This document shows positions 7,480 to 17,235 of a stretch of DNA of 64,000 bases, piece after piece. The DNA lies in contig CADABX010000002.1 in the NCBI GenBank assembly GCA_902786285.1, forward strand, positions 108,308 through 172,307. Direction: 5' to 3'. The stretch is from Oscillospiraceae bacterium. GTDB taxonomy: Bacteria > Bacillota > Clostridia > Oscillospirales > Acutalibacteraceae. The notes beneath the pieces are model-generated. The model was not told the origin of the DNA, did no database searches, and was given only the letters and a program-made list of their open reading frames with translations. The position numbers and the translations under genes are program-made. Each line of letters begins with the position of its first letter. Position 1 is the first letter of the stretch.

Positions 7480-10470
7480 ATGATCTATCGGATTCAGAAG
7501 CTGCACGCCAACGAGCTTGGCGTTTACGAAGAAAACAAGTGTGCGCCGCGCAGCTATTTCATTTCCTACGGCGACCGCGCAACGCTCGAGCGGCAGTCTG
7601 TGCTGACCGAACGGGCCAACAGCGACAAGGTGACGCTGCTGAGCGGCGAATGGAGATTCAAATATTACGAAAAGATCTCGCGTATGCCGACACATATCGA
7701 TACGGAAAAGATGATGTTCGACACGGTGCAGGTGCCCGCCACCTGGCAGCGCACCGGCTATGAGCCGCCGGTCTATCTCAACACGCGCTACGAGTTTGAC
7801 CCCCACGCGCCGCATATTCCCGAAGAGATGTCCTGCGGCGTCTATGCCAAAACGTTTGCGATCAAGGAAAGCACCGCCCATGCGACGCTGACGTTTCTGG
7901 GTGTGTGCTCGTCGCTGACGCTGTATGTCAACGGACAGTATGTCGGCTACAGCGAAGGCTCCCACAACACGGCGGAGTTTTCGCTCGACGGTGTAATGCA
8001 AACGGGTGACAACGAGCTGCTCGCGATCGTGACCAAATGGAGCACCGGCACCTATCTGGAATGCCAGGACATGTTCCGCGAAAACGGCATCTTCCGCGAC
8101 GTCTATCTCACCGAAACGGGCGATTGTGCGTTTTGGGACGTGCAGGTCAAGCCCGAAGAAAGCGAAGGCGGCTGGCACTTATATGTCAACGGCACACTGC
8201 GGGGCGAGCGCTTTTCCGGCCGGATGCTGACCGCGTCGCTGCTCGATAACGGCCTTTCGCTGCGCGAGCAAAGCTGCGGCGCGTCGCGTGAATTCAGCTT
8301 TTTCTTTGCGCTGTCCGATGTAAAGTCCTGGACGGCGGAAACGCCGTATCTTTACGATCTGTTTCTCACCCTGCAGGGGGAAGGCGACTGCGAGGTGCTG
8401 CGCTTTTGCGTGGGCTTTCGATCCGTGCGGATCGACGGCGAACGGTTTTTGTTCAACGAAACGCCGATCAAATTCAAGGGCGTCAACCACCACGATACCA
8501 ACGAAAAAACCGGCTATGTGATGACGGCGCAGGATCTGGAAAAAGACGTGAAGCTGATGAAGGAATTCAACGTCAACGCCGTGCGCACATCGCACTATCC
8601 GCCCGATCCCGTGTTCCTCTCGCTGTGCGACCAATACGGGTTGTATGTGATCGACGAAGCGGATATCGAAACCCACGGCATGTGGCAGGACAAGCTGCGG
8701 ATCAACGCGCTGAGCAACAGCAAGGATTGGACAAGCCGCTATCTCGACCGCGTCCGGCGCATGTTTTGCCGCGACAAAAACCACCCGAGCATCACGATGT
8801 GGAGCCTCGGCAACGAATCCGGCGGCTGGAAAAACCAGGACGCGTGCTATGCCTGGCTCAAAAAGCACAGCGAGCTGCCCGTCCACTATGAGGGCGTCAT
8901 CCGCACCGTTCGCGGCTCGTATGATGTGATTTCCGAAATGTATCCGCGCTTCCCGCTTTTCAACCGCATTGCCGAACACAAGCTCGGCGCGCGCTACCGC
9001 GGCAAGCCCTATTTCATGTGCGAATACTGCCACGCCATGGGCTTCGGCCCGGGCGCGCTCGAAGAATACTGGCAGCAGATCTATGCCCACGAGCAGTTGT
9101 GCGGCGGCTGTATCTGGGAATGGGCGGATCACAGCGTGTATAACAAAAACGCCAAATATACCTACACCTACGGCGGCGACCACGGCGAACGAAAGCACGA
9201 CAGCAACTTCTGCGTGGACGGGTTGTTCTATCCCAACCGCAAACCGCATACCGGCGCGTGGGCGATGAAAACAACCTACCGCCCGATCCGCGCCGTATGT
9301 TTGAGCGAAAACCTCTATCGCTTCACCAACACCAACAGCTTTTTGAATGCGAACGTCTATGACGTGACGTTCCGTCTGCTGCGCGACGGCGCTGTGATCG
9401 AAACGGGCACGGTCGATCTTGACATTCCGCCCCGCGGCACTCAAAGCGTGGTTATCGCGCATACCATGACGGACCCGCAGCACGACTACTGCATCAATTT
9501 CATCTACTGCGACAAGAGCGGCCACTGTGTGGGCGAAGAGCAGCTTGTGCTCCAGGAACACCTTGCGCCGCCGACGATCGAAGCAAAATCCGCTGTGGCG
9601 TTCCTCAAAAAGCATGATTCCATCCTTGTCGCGTTCGACCGCGGCCGCGCCGTGTTCGACAAGAGCACGGGCGTGCTTGTCAGCTATGCGGTGGGCGGCA
9701 AAGAGATGCTGGCCGACGATTTCGGCTTTGTACCCAACGTCTACCGCGCACCGCTCGACAACGACCGCAACAAGGAAAAAAGCTGGGAAAAGCTCGGACT
9801 CGACAAACTCCGCCCGGCGTCGCGCAAGCTGCTGGAATGCAGAAACGACAAACAGGGCTTCGTCTTTTTGCGCACGGCCGGCGCGCTGGAATATACCGAC
9901 AAAAAGCTGTTCCGGTTTGAGCTGTGCTACCGCGTCTATCCCGACGGCACACTGAAAGTGGACGCGAAGCTGATGCGTCCGGGTCTTGTCCGGGTGCCGA
10001 TGGAACTGTCGCGCTTCGGCGTCACGCTCCACCTGGATCAGTCGCTCAAATATGTGCGCTACTACGGCCGCGGCGAGCGGGAAAACCTGCCCGACATCAA
10101 GCACCACGCGCCGCTCGGTATCTATGAGAGTACGGCGTTCGATCTGTGCGAGGACTATATCAAGCCCCAGGAAAACGGCACCCATACCGATACGCGCTCC
10201 CTGCGCCTTTGCGACAGCGCCGGCAGCGGTGTGGAATTTGTCTGTGACGAAAAGCCGTTCACCTTCTCGGCCCGTCCGTATAAAAACAGCACGCTTATCA
10301 AGGCAAAGCACCTCGAGGACCTGCACGACGACCGGCTCGTCTGTCTCAACCTCGACGGCTTCATGCGCGGCACCGGCTCTAATTCCTGCGGCCCGGACGT
10401 GCTGCCGCAATATGACCTGAAGATCCGCGACACGCTCGCGTTCGGGTTTTATTTGAGACCGGTACAATAA
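7480..10470 (+). CDS. lacZ: Beta-galactosidase, glycoside hydrolase family 2
   Basis: The product (996 residues) follows the LacZ domain order: an N-terminal jelly roll, immunoglobulin-like domains, a central TIM barrel, and the C-terminal beta-galactosidase small-chain domain. The acid/base Glu is residue 446 in WSLGNESGGW and the nucleophile Glu is residue 515 in FMCEYCHAMG; the metal-site block ADIETHGMW is also present. It has no signal peptide, so it would hydrolyse lactose or other beta-galactosides in the cytoplasm. The start follows GACGGAGG; an in-frame ATG 30 codons upstream overlaps the promoter. Activity on beta-glucuronides or fucosides is less likely but cannot be excluded. Confidence 0.92.
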   Translation: MIYRIQKLHANELGVYEENKCAPRSYFISYGDRATLERQSVLTERANSDKVTLLSGEWRFKYYEKISRMPTHIDTEKMMFDTVQVPATWQRTGYEPPVYLNTRYEFDPHAPHIPEEMSCGVYAKTFAIKESTAHATLTFLGVCSSLTLYVNGQYVGYSEGSHNTAEFSLDGVMQTGDNELLAIVTKWSTGTYLECQDMFRENGIFRDVYLTETGDCAFWDVQVKPEESEGGWHLYVNGTLRGERFSGRMLTASLLDNGLSLREQSCGASREFSFFFALSDVKSWTAETPYLYDLFLTLQGEGDCEVLRFCVGFRSVRIDGERFLFNETPIKFKGVNHHDTNEKTGYVMTAQDLEKDVKLMKEFNVNAVRTSHYPPDPVFLSLCDQYGLYVIDEADIETHGMWQDKLRINALSNSKDWTSRYLDRVRRMFCRDKNHPSITMWSLGNESGGWKNQDACYAWLKKHSELPVHYEGVIRTVRGSYDVISEMYPRFPLFNRIAEHKLGARYRGKPYFMCEYCHAMGFGPGALEEYWQQIYAHEQLCGGCIWEWADHSVYNKNAKYTYTYGGDHGERKHDSNFCVDGLFYPNRKPHTGAWAMKTTYRPIRAVCLSENLYRFTNTNSFLNANVYDVTFRLLRDGAVIETGTVDLDIPPRGTQSVVIAHTMTDPQHDYCINFIYCDKSGHCVGEEQLVLQEHLAPPTIEAKSAVAFLKKHDSILVAFDRGRAVFDKSTGVLVSYAVGGKEMLADDFGFVPNVYRAPLDNDRNKEKSWEKLGLDKLRPASRKLLECRNDKQGFVFLRTAGALEYTDKKLFRFELCYRVYPDGTLKVDAKLMRPGLVRVPMELSRFGVTLHLDQSLKYVRYYGRGERENLPDIKHHAPLGIYESTAFDLCEDYIKPQENGTHTDTRSLRLCDSAGSGVEFVCDEKPFTFSARPYKNSTLIKAKHLEDLHDDRLVCLNLDGFMRGTGSNSCGPDVLPQYDLKIRDTLAFGFYLRPVQ

Positions 10471-10485
10471 CAAGTATAACAAAAG

Positions 10486-10522
10486 GGCAGGCTGCGTTGA
10501 TGCAGCCTGCCGCTTCGTTTTT
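10486..10522. terminator. Convergent-gene terminator
   Basis: A perfect 10-bp stem GGCAGGCTGC / GCAGCCTGCC with a six-base loop, T-rich on the right, lies between the convergent beta-galactosidase and acyltransferase genes. Confidence 0.85.
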
Positions 10523-10524
10523 AT

Positions 10525-11541
10525 TCAGCTGTTTAAAAAATTCAAATGCCGGTTGTTCAATTTTGTCAGCAATGCAGAAAGCACCGTTGTAGTGATACAA
10601 ACGGCAAAAAAGACCGGAATGCTTGCTTTGAAAAAATGCCGGAATAAAAAGATAAACAAAGGATGGATATAGTAGATGAACGAGGCGGCGTTACGCGCAT
10701 ACTTAGCGCCGACGGCAAACTGCTGCAGCGGGTGCTGCAGCAGCATCACAAAAATGGCAAGCATCAGCGGGAACAGCATGAAAGTGTAAAGCAAGCCTTC
10801 CTGCAACTCGAATGCCGTTACGGCAACCTTTTCGCATTCAAACAGCACGAGGAAGGCAACTGTTGCGGTGGTGACCAATGCTTTTGGTGTGGCGGTCAAC
10901 GTTTCTCTGTGGCGGTAGGTGGCGTTGCCCAGTGCCACAAAGCTGATGCCGAACACGCAAAGACGGTGCACATAACGTAGCTTGTCGTCAATGAACAGTT
11001 TGTCCAACACCGGAATGTTGCTGCACGCAACATAATAATAGGACATGCCAAAGCAGGCAAGGAAGAACAGCAAAATGCCAATGCAAAGCAGCAGCTTTTC
11101 TTTTTTCAGCCTGTGTGCTAGTGTCAGCACGGCAACAGCAACCATCAGCGAGGGGAAGAACCAAAGATGCTCCGAAACGCCTTTATACAGATAGCCTTTC
11201 AGGATGATGATAACCGTGTCTTTTGTAAACGTGTGCTGCTGCAGATTGACAACAATTAGCCGCACGGCATAGATCGTGCTCCAGAACAGATAGACTTTGA
11301 GGAGCTTGCGTTCATACCCCTTGAAGGGCCTTTCGCCGCTGTGGAGCTTTTGCGAATAAAAATGGCCGGCAACCAAAAAGAAGAACGGCACGGCGATCCG
11401 CGATACATATTCCACCGCGATTGTGTCCGCAAATTCGCTGATGTCAAGGAACGGATTGGCATGGATGTTCACAACCAGAAGCGCGCAGAAATAGCGGAAC
11501 AGATCGATCGAACAATTCCGGCTGCTGCTTCTCAAAGCCAT
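10525..11541 (-). CDS. Acyltransferase family 3 membrane protein
   Basis: The 338-residue protein has about ten hydrophobic segments and the acyltransferase-3 pattern: an early DLFRYFCALLVVNIH block with the conserved His, then RIAVPFFFLVAGHF, and a late IYYIHPLFIF block. Family members (OafA, WecH, NRG-4 type) transfer acetyl or other acyl groups to cell-surface sugars, peptidoglycan or antibiotics. The acceptor cannot be deduced. The start was set at the second ATG of a close pair because AGGAGG lies seven bases before it. It appears monocistronic. Confidence 0.85.
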   Translation of the reverse strand: MALRSSSRNCSIDLFRYFCALLVVNIHANPFLDISEFADTIAVEYVSRIAVPFFFLVAGHFYSQKLHSGERPFKGYERKLLKVYLFWSTIYAVRLIVVNLQQHTFTKDTVIIILKGYLYKGVSEHLWFFPSLMVAVAVLTLAHRLKKEKLLLCIGILLFFLACFGMSYYYVACSNIPVLDKLFIDDKLRYVHRLCVFGISFVALGNATYRHRETLTATPKALVTTATVAFLVLFECEKVAVTAFELQEGLLYTFMLFPLMLAIFVMLLQHPLQQFAVGAKYARNAASFIYYIHPLFIFLFRHFFKASIPVFFAVCITTTVLSALLTKLNNRHLNFLNS

Positions 11542-11570
11542 ACGCATTCCTCCTTGCTTTGCATTGAGGC

Positions 11571-11599
11571 ATTATAGCATACGATGCATAGATTTGCAA
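11571..11599 (-). promoter_or_regulatory. Sigma-A type promoter for the acyltransferase
   Basis: Minus-strand TTGCAA, 17 bp, TATAAT. Confidence 0.75.
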
Positions 11600-11642
11600 G
11601 TGAAAAGCAGGAAATAATCTGATACAATGTGCCCGATACATC

Positions 11643-11671
11643 TTGCAATGCGCGTTTTTTTTTGCTATACT
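11643..11671 (+). promoter_or_regulatory. Sigma-A type promoter of the iol cluster
   Basis: TTGCAA, 17 bp, TATACT, about 70 bp before iolG. No clear IolR-type operator was seen. Confidence 0.65.
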
Positions 11672-11739
11672 AAACAATGTATGAGCAGGTCCGCGTTTCG
11701 GCCTGTCCACCGCAGAATTTTCATAATGGAGGCAATCAA

Positions 11740-12756
11740 ATGAAACAGCTCAACATCGGCATCATCGGTGCCGGCCGTATCGGCAAAGTCCACATGAAAT
11801 CCATCACCTATTCCGTGCCCGGAGCCAAAGTGCTCGGTATCACCGACGTGTTCCAGGATGCGCTGCCGGCGCTCGCTGCAGAGTACGGCATTGAAAAGAT
11901 TTATCCCGACTACAAGGCGATGCTCGCCGATCCCGCAATCGACGCCGTGCTCGTCTGCTCGTCCACCGATACCCACGCCGACATCTCCATCGAAGCGGCC
12001 AGGGCAGGCAAGCATGTGTTCTGCGAAAAGCCGGTCGACCTGACCCCGGAAAAGGTCCTTGCCGTGATCCAGGCCGTCAAGGAAGCCGGCGTCAAGCTGC
12101 AGGTCGGTTTCAACCGCCGCTTTGACCACAACTTTGCCCATATCCGTGAGCTGATCAACGAAGGCAAAATCGGCAAGCTCGAGCTTGTCAAAATCACCTC
12201 CCGCGACCCCGAGCCGCCACCGGCCGAATATGCTGCTGTTTCCGGCGGTATCTTCCTGGATATGACGATCCATGATTTCGATATGGCGTGCTTCATCGCC
12301 GGCAGTGAAGTGGAAGAGGTCTATGTTAACGCAACCTGCCTTGTCGACCCGGCCATCGGCGAAGCCGGCGACGTGGACACCGCGATTGTCTCGCTCAAAT
12401 TCAAAAACGGCGCCATCGGCGTGATCGACAACTCCCGCCGCGCCGCCTACGGCTATGACCAGCGCGTGGAAGCGTTCGGCTCCCTCGGCGCAGCCGTTGC
12501 CGCCAACGACACCCCGACCAACGTCACTTTGATGACTGCCGACGGCGTGATGACGGACAAGCCGCTCTACTTCTTCCTCGAAAGATACATGCAGTCCTTC
12601 CGCGACGAAATGCTGCAGTTTGTGGACGCTGTCCAAAACGACAAGCCGACCCCGACCACCGGCGAAGACGGCCTTGCCGCCATTTTGATCGCCCTTGCCG
12701 CCAAGAAAAGCGTCAAGGAAGGCCGCCCGGTCAAGATCGCCGAGATCCTCGGCTAA
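11740..12756 (+). CDS. iolG: Inositol 2-dehydrogenase
   Basis: The 338-residue protein has a Rossmann domain with GAGRIG at residues 10-15 and a Gfo/Idh/MocA C-terminal domain. The catalytic triad fits the IolG family: Lys97 in CEKPVD, and Asp174 with His178 in LDMTIHDFD. It oxidises myo-inositol to scyllo-inosose with NAD+, the first step of inositol catabolism. The start is the ATG behind AATGGAGG; an upstream in-frame ATG has no ribosome-binding site. It is 12 bp before iolB and starts the iolG-iolB-iolD-iolE set. A related inositol or sugar oxidoreductase is the alternative, but the neighbours favour IolG. Confidence 0.93.
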   Translation: MKQLNIGIIGAGRIGKVHMKSITYSVPGAKVLGITDVFQDALPALAAEYGIEKIYPDYKAMLADPAIDAVLVCSSTDTHADISIEAARAGKHVFCEKPVDLTPEKVLAVIQAVKEAGVKLQVGFNRRFDHNFAHIRELINEGKIGKLELVKITSRDPEPPPAEYAAVSGGIFLDMTIHDFDMACFIAGSEVEEVYVNATCLVDPAIGEAGDVDTAIVSLKFKNGAIGVIDNSRRAAYGYDQRVEAFGSLGAAVAANDTPTNVTLMTADGVMTDKPLYFFLERYMQSFRDEMLQFVDAVQNDKPTPTTGEDGLAAILIALAAKKSVKEGRPVKIAEILG

Positions 12757-12768
12757 GGAGGCGTCACC

Positions 12769-13566
12769 ATGGATAAACGACTGATTCCCGGGCCCAAGGA
12801 ATGGCCCTACGGCTACAACGCCATCAATAGCTGGAAAGACGAAGACCCCAAAACGATGATGGACTTCGGCATCCTGCGCCAGAAGGCGGGCGATGTGTTT
12901 ACCGATGAAGAGCATCTCGAGCGCGCCTATCTGCTCGTTTACGGCAAAGCGAAGGTCGAATTCGACGGTCAGTGCTTCGAAATCGAACGCGAGAACTGCT
13001 TCGACTTTGATCCGTGGGTGCTCTCCGTGCCCAACGATATTAAGGTGACCATCACCGCTTTGGCCGAAAGCGAATGGACCGTCCACCGCACCGACAACGA
13101 AAAGACCTTCCCCTGCAAGCTTTATACGCCCGAAGAGTGCGCCAGCGAGCAGCGCGGCAAGGGCACCATGCGCGAAGCGTCCACCCGCATCGTGCGCACC
13201 GTGTTCGATTACAGCAACGCGCCGTGGTCGAATCTGGTCGTCGGCGAAGTGATCGGCTTCCCCGGCAAATGGTCCAGCTATCCGCCGCACACCCATCCGC
13301 AGCCGGAGATTTACTATTACAAGTTCAACCCCGAACAGGGCTACGGCTTTGCGGAGTTGAGCGAAGACGTTGTCAAGACCCACAACAATTCCACCGTGCT
13401 CATTTTGAACGAAGAGACCCATCCGCAGACGACCGCACCGGGCTACGCCATGTGGTATCTGTGGGTCATCCGCCACCTCGACGGCAACCCGTACATCACC
13501 CCGTACTTCCTGCCGGAGCACCGCTGGGTGACCGATCCGGCAAATGAAAGCAAAATGTGGCCGAAA

Positions 13567-13572
<6 letters not shown>
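12769..13572 (+). CDS. iolB: 5-deoxy-glucuronate isomerase
   Basis: The 267-residue protein is a bicupin of the IolB/KduI type. The C-terminal cupin carries the metal block SSYPPHTHPQPEIYYYKF with its two His and one Glu, and a later His in the FLPEHRW stretch. IolB isomerises 5-deoxy-D-glucuronate to 2-deoxy-5-keto-gluconate after IolD. GGAGG lies before the ATG, and the gene follows iolG by 12 bp. Its last codons lie inside a perfect hairpin (13567-13587) that begins the inserted heptamer-array element. Confidence 0.92.
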
Positions 13573-14132
<560 letters not shown>

Positions 14133-14177
14133 ATTTTTGCCCCGACCAAAAATAAAACGAAAGAGCGTGATGAAAAA

Positions 14178-16022
14178 ATGAAGCTCACCATGGCGCAAGC
14201 CCTTGTCAAATTCCTCGACAACCAGTATGTCAGCTTTGACGGTGTGGAAACCAAGTTCGTCAAAGGCATTTTCGGCATCTTCGGCCACGGCTGCGTGGTC
14301 GGCATCGGCCAGGCGCTCGAACAGGGCGGCCACAACCTGACTTACTACCAGGGCCATAACGAGCAGGGTATGGCGCACGCCGCCATCGCCTATGCCAAGC
14401 AAAAGCACCGCCGCGAGATCATCGCCTGCACCTCGTCCATCGGACCGGGCGCGCTGAACATGGTCACCGCCTGCGGCACGGCTACCGCCAACCGCATCCC
14501 GCTGCTGGTGCTGCCCGGCGACACCTTCGCCTGCCGTCAGCCCGACCCGGTGCTGCAGCAGATCGAACAGTTCGACGCCGTTTCCACCACAGCCAACGAC
14601 GCGTTCCGCGCGGTGTGCAAATACTGGGACCGCATCGAGCGTCCCGAACAGCTCATGACCGCGTGCATCAACGCGATGCGTGTTTTGACAAGCCCCGCCG
14701 ACACCGGCGCGGTCTGCATCGCCATGCCGCAGGACGTGGAGGCCGAAGCGTTCGACTATCCCGACCATTTCCTGAAAAAGCGCGTGTGGTACATCGACCG
14801 TCAGCTTCCTTCCGCGCGTGAAGCGCAGGCGGCTGCCGACCTGATCAAAGAAGCAAAGAAGCCGATGATGATCGTCGGCGGCGGCGTGACCTATTCCGAA
14901 AGCTGGAAAAGCGCGCTCGCGTTTGCTGAAAAATACAACATCCCCATCGGCGAAACCCAGGCGGGCAAGGGCCAGATCCCGTGGAACCATCCGCTCAATA
15001 TGGGCGGCTGCGGCGTGACCGGCACCGGTTCGGCCAACGCGATCGCCAAGCAAACCGACCTTGTGATCGCCGTCGGTACCCGTCTGACCGACTTTACCAC
15101 CTGCTCCAAATGGGGCTTCCAGAACCCGGACGTCAAGATGCTTTCCATCAACGTCTGCCCGTTCGACGCGTTTAAGATGGATTCCGTCGCTGTGCTTGCC
15201 GACGCGAAGGAAGGCCTCGACGCCATCTCCGCGCTGCTCGGCGATTACAAGAGCGCGTGGACAACCGAATACAAAGACGCCCAGGCGAAATTTTTCGCGG
15301 AGATCGACCGCATGTATAACATTCAGCTCGAAGACGGTTTCTCCCAAACGCGCGCCCTCGGCATCATCAACGACTTCGTAGCGAACGATGCCGTGGCCAT
15401 CGGCTCGTCCGGCTCGCTGCCCGGCTGTCTGCAAAGACTTTGGAAATCCAAGGGCGAAAACACCTACCACGTTGAATACGGCTTCTCGTGCATGGGCTAC
15501 GAGATCTGCGGCGCGCTCGGTGCAAAGCTTGCCGTGGGCGACCGCGACGTTTACACCTTCGTCGGTGACGGCAGCTTCCTCATGCTGCACTCCGAGCTGT
15601 ATACCGCCGTGCAGGAAAAGGCGAAGATCAATGTCATGCTCTTCGATAACGAGGGCTGGGGCTGCATCGAAAACCTGCAAAACAACCAGGGCACCGACAC
15701 GTTCGGCACGCGCTTTACGCGCCGCACCGAAAGCGGTTTTCTCGACGGCGACGTGATTATGACCGACTATGCCAAAATCGCCGAGGGCTACGGCTGCAAA
15801 TCGTATCGCGTCACGAACGAGGACGAGCTCAAGGCCGCGCTGGAGGATTCCAAAAACTACGACATCCCCGTTCTCTTCGACATCAAGGTGGCCCACAAGT
15901 CCATGTCCGACGGTTACGATTCCTGGTGGCGCGTGGGCGTTGCCGAAGTTTCGACCAGCGAAACCGTGCAGAAGGCGTATGAAGAGATGAAAGCCGAGAT
16001 CAAGAAGGCGAGACTGTATTAA
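14178..16022 (+). CDS. iolD: 3D-(3,5/4)-trihydroxycyclohexane-1,2-dione hydrolase
   Basis: The 614-residue protein has the three-domain fold of thiamine-diphosphate enzymes. The N-terminal Pyr domain contains the conserved Glu region YYQGHNEQGMAHAA. The C-terminal PP domain has VGDGSFLML leading to LFDNEGWGC, the GDG-to-N cofactor motif. IolD hydrolytically opens the ring of the diketone made by IolE, giving 5-deoxy-glucuronate. The start was set at MKLTMAQ; the frame is open upstream through the CCGAATT array, but that part is not homologous. The gene is 12 bp before iolE. Confidence 0.94.
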   Translation: MKLTMAQALVKFLDNQYVSFDGVETKFVKGIFGIFGHGCVVGIGQALEQGGHNLTYYQGHNEQGMAHAAIAYAKQKHRREIIACTSSIGPGALNMVTACGTATANRIPLLVLPGDTFACRQPDPVLQQIEQFDAVSTTANDAFRAVCKYWDRIERPEQLMTACINAMRVLTSPADTGAVCIAMPQDVEAEAFDYPDHFLKKRVWYIDRQLPSAREAQAAADLIKEAKKPMMIVGGGVTYSESWKSALAFAEKYNIPIGETQAGKGQIPWNHPLNMGGCGVTGTGSANAIAKQTDLVIAVGTRLTDFTTCSKWGFQNPDVKMLSINVCPFDAFKMDSVAVLADAKEGLDAISALLGDYKSAWTTEYKDAQAKFFAEIDRMYNIQLEDGFSQTRALGIINDFVANDAVAIGSSGSLPGCLQRLWKSKGENTYHVEYGFSCMGYEICGALGAKLAVGDRDVYTFVGDGSFLMLHSELYTAVQEKAKINVMLFDNEGWGCIENLQNNQGTDTFGTRFTRRTESGFLDGDVIMTDYAKIAEGYGCKSYRVTNEDELKAALEDSKNYDIPVLFDIKVAHKSMSDGYDSWWRVGVAEVSTSETVQKAYEEMKAEIKKARLY

Positions 16023-16034
16023 GGAGGCAAACCG

Positions 16035-16928
16035 ATGTTAAATAAAGACAAAGTACAACTTGCGATCGCTCCGATCGCGTGGACCAACGACGACCTGCCC
16101 GACCTCGGCGCGGAAAACACCTTTGAGCAGTGCATCAGCGAAATGGCGCTGGCAGGCTTCACCGGCAGCGAGATCGGCAACAAATATCCGAAAGATGTGG
16201 CAACCCTTAAGCACAAGCTCGACGTGCGCGGCATGCGCATCTGCAACGCGTGGTTCTCCTCGCTGCTTTTGAGCGAGGGCTACGACGCCACGATCGAAGC
16301 GTTTATCAAGCACCGCGATTTCCTGCACGCGCTGGGCGCCAAGGTCATCGGCGCTTCCGAGCAGGGCAACTCCATCCAGGGCAAGCCCGTTTCCATCTTC
16401 GGCGAAAAGCCGGTCTATACCGACGAGCAATGGGAACTGATCCGCAAGGGCTTCAACGAGATGGGCCGCCTTGCGAAAGAAAAGGGCATGTACTTCACGA
16501 TCCATCACCACATGGGTACCGGCGTGCAGACAGCAGAAGAAATTGACAAGCTGATGGAGATCACCGATCCGAACCTTGTCTATCTGCTGTACGATACCGG
16601 CCATCTGGCGTTCAGCGGCGAAGACGCGATCGGCGTGTTGAAAAAGTATGTTCACCGCATCAAGCACGTCCACCTCAAGAGCATCCGCCAGTCTGTGATT
16701 GACGACGCAAAAGCCAAGGGCTACAGCTTCCTCGACGCGGTGCGTGCCGGCTCGTTTACTGTGCCCGGCGACGGCGACTTCGATTTCACCCCAGTGTTCG
16801 ACATCCTCAGTGACGCCGACTATGAGGGCTGGGTCGTGGTTGAAGCCGAACAGGATCCCGCAATTGCCAACCCGTATGAATACGCTGTGCTCGCGCGCAA
16901 CTATATCCGCGAGAAGACGGGACTGTAA
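16035..16928 (+). CDS. iolE: Myo-inosose-2 dehydratase
   Basis: The 297-residue protein belongs to the xylose-isomerase-like TIM barrel group (AP endonuclease family 2). Blocks visible are [12 protein letters not shown] near the N-terminus, [38 protein letters not shown] and IKHVHLKSI, which contain the metal-binding His, Asp and Glu residues. IolE dehydrates scyllo-inosose to the diketone used by IolD. A strong AAGGAGG lies before the ATG. It is the last iol gene here; iolC, iolJ and iolA do not follow, and element B lies directly downstream. Confidence 0.93.
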   Translation: MLNKDKVQLAIAPIAWTNDDLPDLGAENTFEQCISEMALAGFTGSEIGNKYPKDVATLKHKLDVRGMRICNAWFSSLLLSEGYDATIEAFIKHRDFLHALGAKVIGASEQGNSIQGKPVSIFGEKPVYTDEQWELIRKGFNEMGRLAKEKGMYFTIHHHMGTGVQTAEEIDKLMEITDPNLVYLLYDTGHLAFSGEDAIGVLKKYVHRIKHVHLKSIRQSVIDDAKAKGYSFLDAVRAGSFTVPGDGDFDFTPVFDILSDADYEGWVVVEAEQDPAIANPYEYAVLARNYIREKTGL

Positions 16929-16929
16929 G

Positions 16930-17201
16930 CGCTTGTGCCGCAAGGCACAAGCTGCAATTCGGAATTCGGAATGCGGAATTCGGAATTGCGGTCGCAAGAA
17001 ACAGACGGATGCTCTGAAAGCGCTTGCCGCGGCATGAACCGTGTGTGCAGCCGGAATGTCCGTCAATGAAAGAATAGAAACCAAGGAGTTTGAAGCAAAA
17101 AACTTCGGTTGACCCCGGCGTTTGGATTCGGCAGTTGTTTGACGCATCGCGCGCAGCGCGGCGTCCATTCATTCCGAATTCCGAATTCCGAATTCCGCAT
17201 T
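16930..17201. mobile_element. Element B: inverted heptamer-array element without a gene
   Basis: A perfect hairpin GCTTGTGCC/GGCACAAGC is followed by four AATTCGG units (16956-16983, the third being AATGCGG). The right end repeats element A's end: a GACGCATC..GGCGTC hairpin (about 17140-17165) and four CCGAATT units (17174-17201, the last CCGCATT). The 190 bp between codes for nothing convincing. It fills the 307-bp gap between iolE and the next gene. Confidence 0.5.
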
Positions 17202-17235
17202 TTTTTGCTCCAGCAAAAAGAGAGAGGCGACGAAC